Shown in pieces: positions 37,161 to 45,294 of a stretch of 64,000 bases of DNA. The notes under the pieces were generated by a model. It searched no databases. It worked only from the letters and a program-made list of their open reading frames with translations, and was not told where the DNA came from. How positions within the stretch are numbered: position 1 is the first letter of the stretch; the number at the start of each line of letters is the position of its first letter. Source of the DNA: CAVORB01 sp963698495 (lineage in GTDB: Bacteria > Pseudomonadota > Gammaproteobacteria > Chromatiales > Chromatiaceae); assembly GCA_963698495.1 (NCBI GenBank), contig CAVORB010000023.1, positions 110,860-174,859 of the forward strand, read 5' to 3'. The position numbers and the translations under genes are program-made.

Positions 37161-39549
37161 CGAGCAGCCCCAGAACCCGCAGGGCCAGATCCTTGGGCAT
37201 CACGGCACGCCCGTCGTCCCCCGCCAGGATGGGACCGACGCAGGCCGGACAACCGGCGGTGCAGGGACAGTCCCGCACCAGGCGCTCCGCGTCCGAGACC
37301 AGCCGGGCGGCGTCATCGAACAGGGGAGCGGACAGTCCGACGCCGCCGGGATAGTTGTCGTACAGGAAGAGGGTCGGAGCAAAGCGGCGCTCGGAGTCAG
37401 GGTCCGCCGGCGCATCGTCCCGCCCGCGCATCCCGCCGCGCCCGTCCGCGCCTACCGTAGCCGACCAGGTGCCCTCCCCGTCGCCCACCGCCCGTCCCAG
37501 GTCCCGCAGCTCCGACATGGCGCGCAATGCGGCCACATGATGCAGCGCGTACGCGGCGCCAAGGAAGCCCTCGATGGCCTGCTGTCGATTAGGCATCAGA
37601 CGCTCCAGTTTACTGGGGTCCGCCCGCCACCAGACCGCGGTGGTATGCATCTCCTGATCCGGCAGGTTGATGTTGCCGTAGCCGATGTTGTCGTGGCTGT
37701 AGTAACGGATCTTCTTGTAGCCCGGGTAACGACGCACCAGGTGCACCTCGCCGTGGGCCGCGGCGGAGCTGGCGCAAGGCCGCGTCTCGAAGCAGTCCAG
37801 GATCTTGAGCCGCGTGTAGTCGATGGCGTCCGTGTAGTAGTCGGCGCGGGTTCGCCGGACGAACGCCTTGCGCCCGGCCCAGTCCAGACGCTCCACCTGG
37901 AAGGGCTGGGACTGGATCATGTAGATGGCCCCTTCGTACAGGGTGCCGGGGGCGCTGGTGTAGTCCACCTCCGCCAGGATTTTCTGAGCGCCGTCCGTGG
38001 TGTCAACCACCACGAAGTTACCCTCGGCCACCGAGCGCAGCGAAACCGCGTTGGCTGGATAGCTGTCGCCCACCCAGTACCAGCGCGACCCCTGCCGCTG
38101 GAGTATGCCCTCCTCCTGGAGGTAGGCGAGCATCTCGCCGAGGTCCTCGGCGCCGAAGGACTCCCCCTCTGAAAACGGCAGCTCGAAGGCGGCGCAGCGC
38201 ACATGGTCGAGCAGGATCAGGAGCTGGTCCGGATGGATGCGCGCGTGCTCCGGCGAGGCGCCGAGAAAGAACTCCGGGTGACGCGCGATGTACTGGTCCA
38301 GGGGATCGCTGGTGGCCACCAGCACCCCCAGGGTCGGACGCTGGCGGCGCCCTGCCCGACCCAGCCGCTGCCAGGTGGCGGCGACCGTGCCCGGGTAGCC
38401 GTTCAGCACCGCCACGTCCAGCGCGCCGATGTCGACCCCGAGCTCCAGGGCCGACGTGCTCACCACCACATCCACCCGCCCGGCGCGCAGGGCCTTCTCC
38501 GTGACCCGCCGCTCGCTGGGGAGATAGCCGCCGCGGTAGGCCAGCACCCGTGGCGGCTTGCGGGGATCGCGGTCGAACACGTCCTTCAGGTACTTGGTGA
38601 TGACCTCCACCATGAGCCGGGAGCGCGCGAAGACGATGCTCTTGAGGCCCAGCCTGACCGCCGAGCGGGCGATGCGGGTGGTCTGGGAGCGGGCCGAGGC
38701 GCGGATGCCGAGATCGGGGTTGATGACCGGCGGGTTCCACAGCAGCAGCCGGCGCTCGCCCCGCGGCGCCCCGCTCTCGGTGACGGCGACGACCGGCTCC
38801 CCGATCAGGCGCTCCGCGAGCTCACCCGGGTTGGCGATGGTGGCGGAGGCGAAGATGAACCGCGGCGACACGCCGTAGAAGCGGCAGATCCGCCCGAGAC
38901 GGCGCAGGACGTTGGCCACGTGGGAGCCGAACACCCCGCGGTAGCTGTGCAGCTCGTCCACCACCACGAAGGCCAGGGACTCGAAGAACTGCGACCACTT
39001 GGTGTGATGGGGCAGGATCGCCTGGTGCAGCATGTCCGGGTTCGAGACCACGATGTCGCCCCGGGTGCGCACCGCCTTGCGCGCGTCGCCGGGGGTGTCC
39101 CCATCGAAGGTGAAGGCCTTGACCCCGAGCTCGGCGGCGCGGTTGAGCTCCATCAGCTCCGCCACCTGGTCCTGGGCCAGGGCCTTGGTCGGGAAGAGAT
39201 ACAGGGCCTTGGCCTGACGACTGAGCACCGCGTCCAGCACCGGCAGGTTGTAGCACAGGGTCTTGCCCGATGCGGTGGGGGTGGCGATCACCAGGTTCCG
39301 GCCGCCGCGGGCGAGTTCCCAGGCCTGGACCTGGTGGGCGTAGAGACGCCGCACCCCCCTGCCCTCCAGGGCGCGGCGCAGCCCCGGATGCATGTCGAGG
39401 GGCAGCGGCGCATAGCTGCCGTCTGACGAAGGAAATGCCAGCTCGCCCGTGATGCGCTCCCCATAACGCCGCCTGAGCCCGGCGACGAGCCGCTCGAGCC
39501 GGTCGTCCGCCACCGCCGCACTCATCACCGCTGCCCGCGCTGTCGCCAT
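37150..39549 (-). CDS. mrfA: DEAD/DEAH-box helicase MrfA/YprA-like with C-terminal Cys cluster
   Basis: This 799-residue superfamily 2 helicase has motif I ATPTASGKT (near 90), motif II as VVDELHSY (DE-L-H), motif III SATIANP and motif VI QRLGRAGRR. The C-terminal DUF1998-type part carries a four-Cys cluster CPCTAGCPAC (near 760), likely metal binding. This is the MrfA/YprA architecture; with MrfB it forms a nucleotide-excision-independent pathway for mitomycin C lesions in B. subtilis. It may start at ATG 39549 or at the ATG eight codons on. It is divergent from the PfkB kinase gene. Confidence 0.9.
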   Translation of the reverse strand: MATARAAVMSAAVADDRLERLVAGLRRRYGERITGELAFPSSDGSYAPLPLDMHPGLRRALEGRGVRRLYAHQVQAWELARGGRNLVIATPTASGKTLCYNLPVLDAVLSRQAKALYLFPTKALAQDQVAELMELNRAAELGVKAFTFDGDTPGDARKAVRTRGDIVVSNPDMLHQAILPHHTKWSQFFESLAFVVVDELHSYRGVFGSHVANVLRRLGRICRFYGVSPRFIFASATIANPGELAERLIGEPVVAVTESGAPRGERRLLLWNPPVINPDLGIRASARSQTTRIARSAVRLGLKSIVFARSRLMVEVITKYLKDVFDRDPRKPPRVLAYRGGYLPSERRVTEKALRAGRVDVVVSTSALELGVDIGALDVAVLNGYPGTVAATWQRLGRAGRRQRPTLGVLVATSDPLDQYIARHPEFFLGASPEHARIHPDQLLILLDHVRCAAFELPFSEGESFGAEDLGEMLAYLQEEGILQRQGSRWYWVGDSYPANAVSLRSVAEGNFVVVDTTDGAQKILAEVDYTSAPGTLYEGAIYMIQSQPFQVERLDWAGRKAFVRRTRADYYTDAIDYTRLKILDCFETRPCASSAAAHGEVHLVRRYPGYKKIRYYSHDNIGYGNINLPDQEMHTTAVWWRADPSKLERLMPNRQQAIEGFLGAAYALHHVAALRAMSELRDLGRAVGDGEGTWSATVGADGRGGMRGRDDAPADPDSERRFAPTLFLYDNYPGGVGLSAPLFDDAARLVSDAERLVRDCPCTAGCPACVGPILAGDDGRAVMPKDLALRVLGLLGEA

Positions 39550-39694
39550 GCCGCCTCCCCCGTGTTGATCCCCGTCGAGCTTAGGCGCGGGGGTGACTCA
39601 TTCCGTGAGTCCGTGCCGGAATAGGAGCCGGGAGGGAAACCCCGGCCGCAGATCGGTAGAATTGGCCAATTTCTCAGCCCGTGGAGTACCGAGC

Positions 39695-40684
39695 ATGCGC
39701 AAGTATCACGTTTACGGCATCGGCAATGCCCTGGTGGACATGGAGTACGAGGTCGACGTCAGCGACCTCGAGAAGCTCCGCATCGACAAGGGCGTCATGA
39801 CCCTGGTGGACGAGGCCCATCAGACCGAGATCATGGAGCACCTCAAGGAGCACCATCACCAGAAGGGCTCGGGCGGCTCGGCGGCCAACTCGGCCATCGC
39901 CGTCAGCCAGCTCGGCGGCAAGGCGTTCTACTCGTGCAAGGTCGCCAACGACCACCTCGGCCACTTCTACATGGACGACCTGATCAACGGCGGCGTCGAC
40001 ACCAACCACCACACCGACCGGGACCACGGCCACACGGGTCGCTGCGTGGTGCTTGTCACGCCCGACACCGACCGCACCATGGTCACCTATCTCGGCATCA
40101 GCGGCGCGCTCTCGGAAAAGGAGCTGGTGGCCGAGGCCCTCCGGGATTCCGACTACTTCTACACCGAGGGCTACCTGGTCACCTCCGATCCGGCGCGCAA
40201 CCTCTCCATCAGCGCCAAGCGGATCGCCGATGAGGCGGGAGTGAAGACTGCCATCTCGCTCTCCGACCCCAACATGGTGACCTACTTCAAGCCGGGGCTG
40301 ATGGACATGATCGGCGGCGGGGTAGACCTGCTGTTCGCCAACGAGGCCGAGGCCAAGGGCATGGCCGACACCGACGACCTGGACGCCGCCGTCGCCTTCC
40401 TCAAGAAGATCGCGAAGGAGTTCGCCGTTACCCGCGGCCCGAAGGGCGCCCTGGTCTACGACGGCAAGGAGATGATCGAGATCGCCCCGGTGAAGGTCGA
40501 GGCAGTGGACACGGTCGGGGCCGGCGACATGTTCGCCGGGGCCTTCCTGTACGGACTGACCCAGGGCTGGGGCCACCGCCGCGCCGGGGAGCTGGCCGCT
40601 ACCGCCTCCGCGAAGCTGGTGACCAGCCTGGGTCCCCGCATCAGCGCCGAGGAGACCCAGGCCATCCTGCGCCGGTTCCTGTGA
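39695..40684 (+). CDS. PfkB-family sugar/adenosine kinase
   Basis: ATG 39695, with GGAG upstream, gives 329 residues; an upstream extension to 39593 lacks protein-like sequence. The PfkB signatures are present: an N-terminal GSGGSAANSAIAVSQLGG and the C-terminal DTVGAGDMFAGAFLYG with the catalytic Asp (near 279). The sequence resembles the adenosine-kinase-like group of bacterial PfkB proteins. It phosphorylates a sugar or nucleoside with ATP. It is followed 28 nt later by the zinc-ribbon gene, forming a likely operon. Confidence 0.9.
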   Translation: MRKYHVYGIGNALVDMEYEVDVSDLEKLRIDKGVMTLVDEAHQTEIMEHLKEHHHQKGSGGSAANSAIAVSQLGGKAFYSCKVANDHLGHFYMDDLINGGVDTNHHTDRDHGHTGRCVVLVTPDTDRTMVTYLGISGALSEKELVAEALRDSDYFYTEGYLVTSDPARNLSISAKRIADEAGVKTAISLSDPNMVTYFKPGLMDMIGGGVDLLFANEAEAKGMADTDDLDAAVAFLKKIAKEFAVTRGPKGALVYDGKEMIEIAPVKVEAVDTVGAGDMFAGAFLYGLTQGWGHRRAGELAATASAKLVTSLGPRISAEETQAILRRFL

Positions 40685-40712
40685 CCGCGCGCGAGCCGCA
40701 GGAGCACACGCG

Positions 40713-41234
40713 ATGCCCGTCTACGAGTTCTACTGCCGCGACTGCCACACCATCTACAGCTTCTTCTCCCGGCGGGTGAACACCACCGCCCGCCCGGCCT
40801 GCCCGACCTGCGGACACCCCGAGCTGGAGCGCCAGGCGTCCCTGTTCGCCATCTCCAAGGGCCGCCCGGACAGCGAGGGCGACGCCGACCTCCCGCCCGG
40901 CATGGACGAGGAAAAGATGATGCGCGCCTTCGAGTCCATGGCCGGAGACCTGGAGAACATCGACGAGAACGACCCCAAGCAGGCCGCCACCATGATGCGC
41001 CGCCTGTTCGATGCCGCCGGCATGAAGCTCGGAGACGGCATGGCCGAGGCGATCCGCCGCATGGAGACCGGCGAGGACCCGGACCAGATCGAGGCCGAGA
41101 TGGGCGATGTGCTGGAGCAGGAGGACCCGTTTTCTGGAGCATCGACGAAGAAGTCACCGCTGCCCGATCTGAAACAGCTCAGACGCGAGCTGCTGCCGCC
41201 GAAGCGGGATGACACTTGGTATCCGCTGAAGTAG
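40713..41234 (+). CDS. FmdB-type zinc-ribbon protein
   Basis: This 173-residue protein starts with the zinc ribbon MPVYEFYCRDCHTIYSFF, with CxxC pairs at about 8-11 and 30-33 (CPTCGHPE). That is the FmdB-like putative regulatory domain. The rest is an acidic helical region (MDEEKMMRAFESMAGDLENID) and a basic tail. The biochemical role of this family is unclear. It is co-directional with the kinase, 28 nt downstream. Confidence 0.8.
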   Translation: MPVYEFYCRDCHTIYSFFSRRVNTTARPACPTCGHPELERQASLFAISKGRPDSEGDADLPPGMDEEKMMRAFESMAGDLENIDENDPKQAATMMRRLFDAAGMKLGDGMAEAIRRMETGEDPDQIEAEMGDVLEQEDPFSGASTKKSPLPDLKQLRRELLPPKRDDTWYPLK

Positions 41235-41385
41235 CTCGTAGGGTGGATGCCCGCGGGGCGATCCGCCTTTCCGGCGTGTCGGAGCGCGCATAGCCCTTCG
41301 CTCGCTCCGGACCTGCGGCCCCTGCGCCGCTACAGCCCCACGCACGCGCTACGTCTGCCGTACGACCCGCCCGCGTTCCGCTTGC
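41235..41385. repeat. Intergenic repeat-like sequence (GTAGGGTGGATG type)
   Basis: The sequence right after the zinc-ribbon gene (CGTAGGGTGGATGCCCGC ...) looks like the non-coding GTAGGGTGGATG repeat seen between genes in many proteobacteria. This is recognition from memory. No gene is seen in it. Confidence 0.35.
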
Positions 41386-41523
41386 TACTGCAACGTCGAA
41401 GGGATCGCCTGGCTGGGCCCGGACCTGATCCTGACGGTTTCGGACAAACGCAAGCGGGGGAAACAGCCCAAGCGCTGCCGACGCAAGGACCAGTCGATCC
41501 ACATCTTCCGCATCCCCGCCTGA
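41386..41523 (+). pseudogene. C-terminal gene remnant
   Basis: A frame without a start codon reads YCNVEGIAWLGPDLILTV ... KRCRRKDQSIHIFRIPA and stops at 41521-41523. It looks like the natural C-terminus of a beta-propeller or phytase-like protein, with an NVEGIAWL strand and a DQSIHIFRIP end. The rest of the gene is absent; the preceding bases are repeat-like. I cannot name the family securely. Confidence 0.45.
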
Positions 41524-41554
41524 AGCTGGCCGGCCGAAGCCGGCCGGATCGGCC

Positions 41555-43315
41555 TCAGGGCAGGTTGGAATCGGGGGGCATCTCCATGAGGTCGGAGAAG
41601 GTCTCGCCGCTGGCGCCGCTCGGATAATCGCTTCGCAGCTGTGCCAGCTGCTTGCGGGCGCTGTCGTAGCGCATCCGCACATAGTGGATGATCCCCTCTA
41701 CCTTGTAGTTCCCGCCCTGCAGCTCCCACTGCTTGCACCCGTTCAGATAGACCTGGTGGTTGGAGAACTGACGCCCGGTAAAGGGCTGCCCGTGAGGGGT
41801 GTCGGACTCCAGGTAGGCGGCCTGCCGCACCCGGTCCCAGAGACCGCCGTCGCCCTCCTGCCCCATCAGGTGCCCGACCACATCGGGGTTGAAGTGGCTG
41901 TCCAACAGGTGCTCCAGGTGGTCGAGGTAGTACTGCTTGAAGGCGTCGTGCTGCAGCAGGTTCTGCACCAGGGGGATCCGCGCTGTCCGCTCGCCCTTGT
42001 AGTAGTTGCGCGTATTGGATGCCCAGTCGAGGATGTCCGTGTACTGCCACTGGGTGTCGAAATAGTCGATGCCGTAGCTGTTGTCGTAGTCCCAGGGAAT
42101 CCAGTAGAAATAGGGCTCCTGCATGAACGCCTTGGCCGCGCCCTTGCGACCCGCGTTGTAGAGGTAGTAGTTCGAGGGCGTGGCGTAGTAGTTGTCCCAT
42201 CCGCCCAGCAGGAGGTTTGCGCCCGCCCAGCGCAGGAAGGCCTTGACGTTCATGATGCCTTCCATCGCGTCCTTGTAGGCGTCCGATCGGAACTTCTCCT
42301 CCCCGCCGGCCATCCCGATGCCGTTGAGCGTGTGGATCAAGCGGGCCAGGTCGGCATAGGTATTGGACTCCGGGTCCTCTTCGTTGGTCTTCAGGCGGTA
42401 GGTCAGGTCAGGGTGATCGTGCTGCAGGTAGTACTGCAGGCCCGACTCGTTACCCGTCGCCGGTGGGATGTACTCCAGGGTGGCGCAGCCCACGTTGCCG
42501 CAGTAGGCCTTGTAGAGGTTGCCGTCGTCGTTCTTGCCGAAGTGGTCTTTCAGAAACCCCTTGTCGACCTGCTCGATGAGGGAGAACAGCCCCCGATACC
42601 GGCCGTTGATGCCGAGCTTGGCGTAGCTGTGGCGGGAGGACGGAATCCCCACCCGATCGAAGAGGTGCCAGGCCAGGGCCTCGCGCATCTGCGAGGGATC
42701 GTTGTACATGGCCTTGAGGTTGAAGCGCCACATGCCCAGCACCTTGCCGTCCCCGTCGTCGACCTTGAAGTTGACCTTCCAGGAGCGCTTGGGGGCGCGC
42801 AGCGTCCGGTTGCCGCTGTTCTTGAGCGAGAAGTCCCGGGTCTGCAGCAGCACTCCCTGCGCTCCCGGCCCGGGCAGATGGACCGGCAGGTCGGCCTCGG
42901 TGGCCCACGCGGACAGGCAGGAACTGCCATCCGCATAGACAGGGTCCTCGGGCGTCAGGTGCTGCGTCGGCCAGTCGTCGATCATCACCATGTACATGGC
43001 GCGGTCGAAAAACGCTTTCTTGCCCTTCGCCGCATCCACATAGGCGCGGACCAGCCCGCCCGTCTCCGTCTGCCCACCGGCCTCGTCCTCCAGGACCAGG
43101 ACCCCGTCCCCGGCCGGATCGTCCACCTCGCTGTCCAACAGCTCGAACAGCTCATGGAATTCCGCCTTGGTGCGCAGGGTGGCATCGGCGTGCCCGGCGC
43201 CCTGATTCACCCGCTCGGCGATATCCCGCGCCCTGCCCTGCGGCAGCTGGGTCACGACAATCGCCTTGGTCTTGAACAGGTCCCAGAAGTCTCCCTTGTC
43301 CAGCCGCTTCTTCAT
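41555..43315 (-). CDS. CotH-type kinase family protein
   Basis: ATG 43315 with GGAGA about 9 nt upstream gives 586 residues. A longer frame to 43441 exists but its extension has no coding character. The CotH marks are present: NGRYRGLFSLIEQVDKGFL near 250 and the metal-site segment WIPWDYDNSYGID near 425. CotH proteins are atypical protein kinases of spore coats and of secreted or cohesin-linked systems. This copy shows no signal peptide at the chosen start, so it may be cytoplasmic. It stands alone; the flanks are non-coding. Confidence 0.82.
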   Translation of the reverse strand: MKKRLDKGDFWDLFKTKAIVVTQLPQGRARDIAERVNQGAGHADATLRTKAEFHELFELLDSEVDDPAGDGVLVLEDEAGGQTETGGLVRAYVDAAKGKKAFFDRAMYMVMIDDWPTQHLTPEDPVYADGSSCLSAWATEADLPVHLPGPGAQGVLLQTRDFSLKNSGNRTLRAPKRSWKVNFKVDDGDGKVLGMWRFNLKAMYNDPSQMREALAWHLFDRVGIPSSRHSYAKLGINGRYRGLFSLIEQVDKGFLKDHFGKNDDGNLYKAYCGNVGCATLEYIPPATGNESGLQYYLQHDHPDLTYRLKTNEEDPESNTYADLARLIHTLNGIGMAGGEEKFRSDAYKDAMEGIMNVKAFLRWAGANLLLGGWDNYYATPSNYYLYNAGRKGAAKAFMQEPYFYWIPWDYDNSYGIDYFDTQWQYTDILDWASNTRNYYKGERTARIPLVQNLLQHDAFKQYYLDHLEHLLDSHFNPDVVGHLMGQEGDGGLWDRVRQAAYLESDTPHGQPFTGRQFSNHQVYLNGCKQWELQGGNYKVEGIIHYVRMRYDSARKQLAQLRSDYPSGASGETFSDLMEMPPDSNLP

Positions 43316-43851
43316 CGTCCGTTTCTCCATTTGCGCTGCATGTTCGCCCCGGCCCGTTCCAAAGGGAGGCGCGAGGCACCGCTCTCTGGCGCCCGAGCCG
43401 TTCCCCAAGCTGAACCCTCCCCTGGTCGGCGCCTGCAACACGAATAATCGTCCCTCCGATATCCCGCCTCACGCTCAAGCGGATACCGGGCCTCGGATCA
43501 GACACACGGGGAAGCCATCGACGAATTAAATCTAGCACCGATCCCTGGGGCCGACCACGGCGGATCGGCGAGATAAAACCCCGCAGTTTGTCCGTCCTCC
43601 GCGGGCTGTACCAATGGCGTCTAGAAATACCAGCGCAATCGGAATCCCCTTCTGCCCATTTTCTTTCATTCAATACTCACTCTAACCCGCCTATTCGAGC
43701 CTGACCCCTTTCCTCGCACCGGGCGATCTGCCATTTTCACAGCCGTCGCAATTCCAACGTCCCTGGGTGGAAATCGGAATGGCGATCCGGCTCCGTACTA
43801 CCGGGAGCGATTGGCGGAACCTCCTGTCGGAGTTCCGCCCTACGCGGGCTT
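43316..43851. other. Intergenic region with repeat-type hairpin
   Basis: No gene is supported. A strong hairpin, GGCGGAA-C-CTCC / GGAGTTCCGCC with a 4-nt loop, lies at 43813-43839. It resembles the GTAGGGCGGAAC repeat scattered in gammaproteobacterial genomes. It abuts the left end of the cassette region and may have disrupted the last attC site. Confidence 0.4.
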
Positions 43852-43858
43852 GTTAGGC
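43852..43858 (-). other. Possible R'' box of a degenerate attC site after the second cassette
   Basis: On the minus strand GCCTAAC followed by AAG matches the attC R'' consensus RYYYAAC. The second cassette starts with GTTATGC, so its own R'' should be GCATAAC; the observed box differs at one position. No convincing matching right half follows, so this site seems damaged by the repeat at 43813-43850. Confidence 0.3.
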
Positions 43859-43879
43859 CAATGCTTGATTGCAAGACTT

Positions 43880-43915
43880 GACCCCGATCTTCACTGTGAC
43901 CCCGATCTTCACTGC
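43880..43915. repeat. Tandem duplication, 2 x 18 bp
   Basis: GACCCCGATCTTCACTGT occurs twice in a row, with the last base differing (T or C). It lies between the second cassette gene's stop and the possible R'' box. I see no function. Confidence 0.6.
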
Positions 43916-43924
43916 CGATGCCAC

Positions 43925-44563
43925 TCATTGACCTGGGCCAAGAGCCATATCATAAATACGCCCACTGTGTAGCCCGGCATGATTATTCGGCACGGCCTGT
44001 TGAAGTGTGGTTTGGTTATTGGCCTCAAACGCCTGTATGTCTTGTGATGCCGTTTGGAGTGCATCAATCCATTCATTGGCGTTAGCTATGTATCCTGTAG
44101 CCAGATGTCCTCGCACTTCTGAGTCAAACGCTGGCCCCACTCGCCCATCAGTTAATAACAGGACGGCCTTTGAGATACCAACGATTCCGGCAAGCCCATT
44201 TCTCACCCGGCCATGATATGAAAGATTTTGAAAAATATTCCAAAGCTCATTAAGCGCCTGACAATTCTGATTTGAGAATGAGTTGCCATCTCGGATATCA
44301 AAGTTTTGCAAAACTTGAAGCGACTGAGCGGCCTGATTGATGAGATCATCGAGGTACGGCGCATCATGTAGATTTTCGGCAAGTGTTCGCCTCATTCGAT
44401 TTGGGCGACAAGCCTGCCATCTGCGCAAAACTATTCCGAGCTGTCGAGGGCGCGCATTAGGTTGGGTGTTTAGCCAGCAATTCCAATCGTCCACGTACTG
44501 CGCGGCAAAGCGATTAACTAACCCCTGAAATTCTTGAATTGTTAAGTTAGCAATACCGGGCAT
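43925..44563 (-). CDS. Unknown protein of the second integron cassette
   Basis: I do not recognise this 212-residue protein. It begins MPGIANLTIQEFQGLVNRFA, has no clear signal, and is largely helical with one moderately hydrophobic stretch (GLAGIVGISKAVLLL, about 128-142). Base composition is clearly more AT-rich than the chromosome around it. It starts about 24 nt after the R' core site of the attC at 44581-44661, which is the usual position for a cassette gene. Given its neighbour, a defence or toxin-like role is possible but unproven. Confidence 0.7.
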   Translation of the reverse strand: MPGIANLTIQEFQGLVNRFAAQYVDDWNCWLNTQPNARPRQLGIVLRRWQACRPNRMRRTLAENLHDAPYLDDLINQAAQSLQVLQNFDIRDGNSFSNQNCQALNELWNIFQNLSYHGRVRNGLAGIVGISKAVLLLTDGRVGPAFDSEVRGHLATGYIANANEWIDALQTASQDIQAFEANNQTTLQQAVPNNHAGLHSGRIYDMALGPGQ

Positions 44564-44580
44564 CAGTGTTCATTCCTTGG

Positions 44581-44661
44581 GCATAACGCCAGCCGTAACC
44601 GGCGCATTTGTAGTGAGCGCAGCGAACGAAAAATGCGTCCGCGTTTACGGCATTGTTAGCT
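44581..44661 (-). other. Integron attC recombination site
   Basis: On the minus strand the site runs from R'' AGCTAAC (44661-44655), followed by AA, to R' GTTATGC (44587-44581). The arms between them pair imperfectly (GCCGTAA ... CGCATTT against AAATGCG ... TTACGGC) with extra unpaired bases on one arm, as in folded attC sites. The loop is about 20 nt. The stop codon of the SLATT gene lies inside the R'' box, a usual arrangement in cassettes. The site separates two cassettes read in the same direction. Confidence 0.8.
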
Positions 44662-45294
44662 TCTTTTGAGTTCTTTTGGAAGAAACGCATCAATTTCCTC
44701 ATCCGAAAACGTCATATCTTCTTTGGTTTTTAATGCATCTTGAGCTTTCTTGTATGCTTGAAATGTTGTGCTTGGGGAGCCCGAGTAAACGGAATGCAAA
44801 TTTTCAAGCAAACTGTCTCTCTCTGACTGCAACTGTTCAATCGGTTTCTCTCCCATAGACAAATCCGTAAGTAATGACAAGTACTTTTCTCTAATCAGCC
44901 ATATTTCATTTGCCGCGTGTTTGTGTTTTTGTGCCAACTCGCCCAAGTCGTAGTTTTTGGTATAGGCGTTTAAAACGAGAAGCGCAGTTGAAACCACCAC
45001 GCCTATCCCGGTGCCAATCTCACCAGCGCCAAAGAACGTAGAAACAAAGCCACCGGTGGTTAACGCAGAGAGAATAATTTGCCAGAGTTTAATGTTTGAA
45101 AGGCGGGAAAGCAGAATATCCGAACATTTTTCATGCGTTTTGTGCGAATAAACCACTCGGCCATAGCATTCCCTTAGTTGACCTTCGAGAATTCTCCTTG
45201 TTTCAGGTGTATCGCTAGTCTGGGAATGCTGTTCCAAAGATTCTTCTCCACTCGTATTTTGCCGACCACTCTCTTTTTGGAGTGGCTGTTTCAT
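44656..45294 (-). CDS. SLATT-domain two-TM effector (CBASS-associated)
   Basis: This 212-residue protein has a polar N-terminus and two membrane helices (about 69-89, NIKLWQIILSALTTGGFV, and 95-111). A conserved cytoplasmic helical region follows (YDLGELAQKHKHAANEIWLIREKYLSLL). This is the SLATT layout (SMODS and SLOG-associating two-TM effector). Such proteins are predicted to form pores or disrupt the membrane when a nucleotide signal is made. Its start lies 80 nt inside the upstream cyclase gene, with GAGG about 11 nt ahead, so translation is coupled. Its stop lies in the attC R'' box. Confidence 0.8.
   Translation of the reverse strand: MKQPLQKESGRQNTSGEESLEQHSQTSDTPETRRILEGQLRECYGRVVYSHKTHEKCSDILLSRLSNIKLWQIILSALTTGGFVSTFFGAGEIGTGIGVVVSTALLVLNAYTKNYDLGELAQKHKHAANEIWLIREKYLSLLTDLSMGEKPIEQLQSERDSLLENLHSVYSGSPSTTFQAYKKAQDALKTKEDMTFSDEEIDAFLPKELKRS

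Noticed and set aside
43880..43915. Phage attachment site or origin iterons from the 2 x 18-bp repeat
   Set aside because: Only two copies, no integrase, no replication gene and no AT-rich unwinding element.
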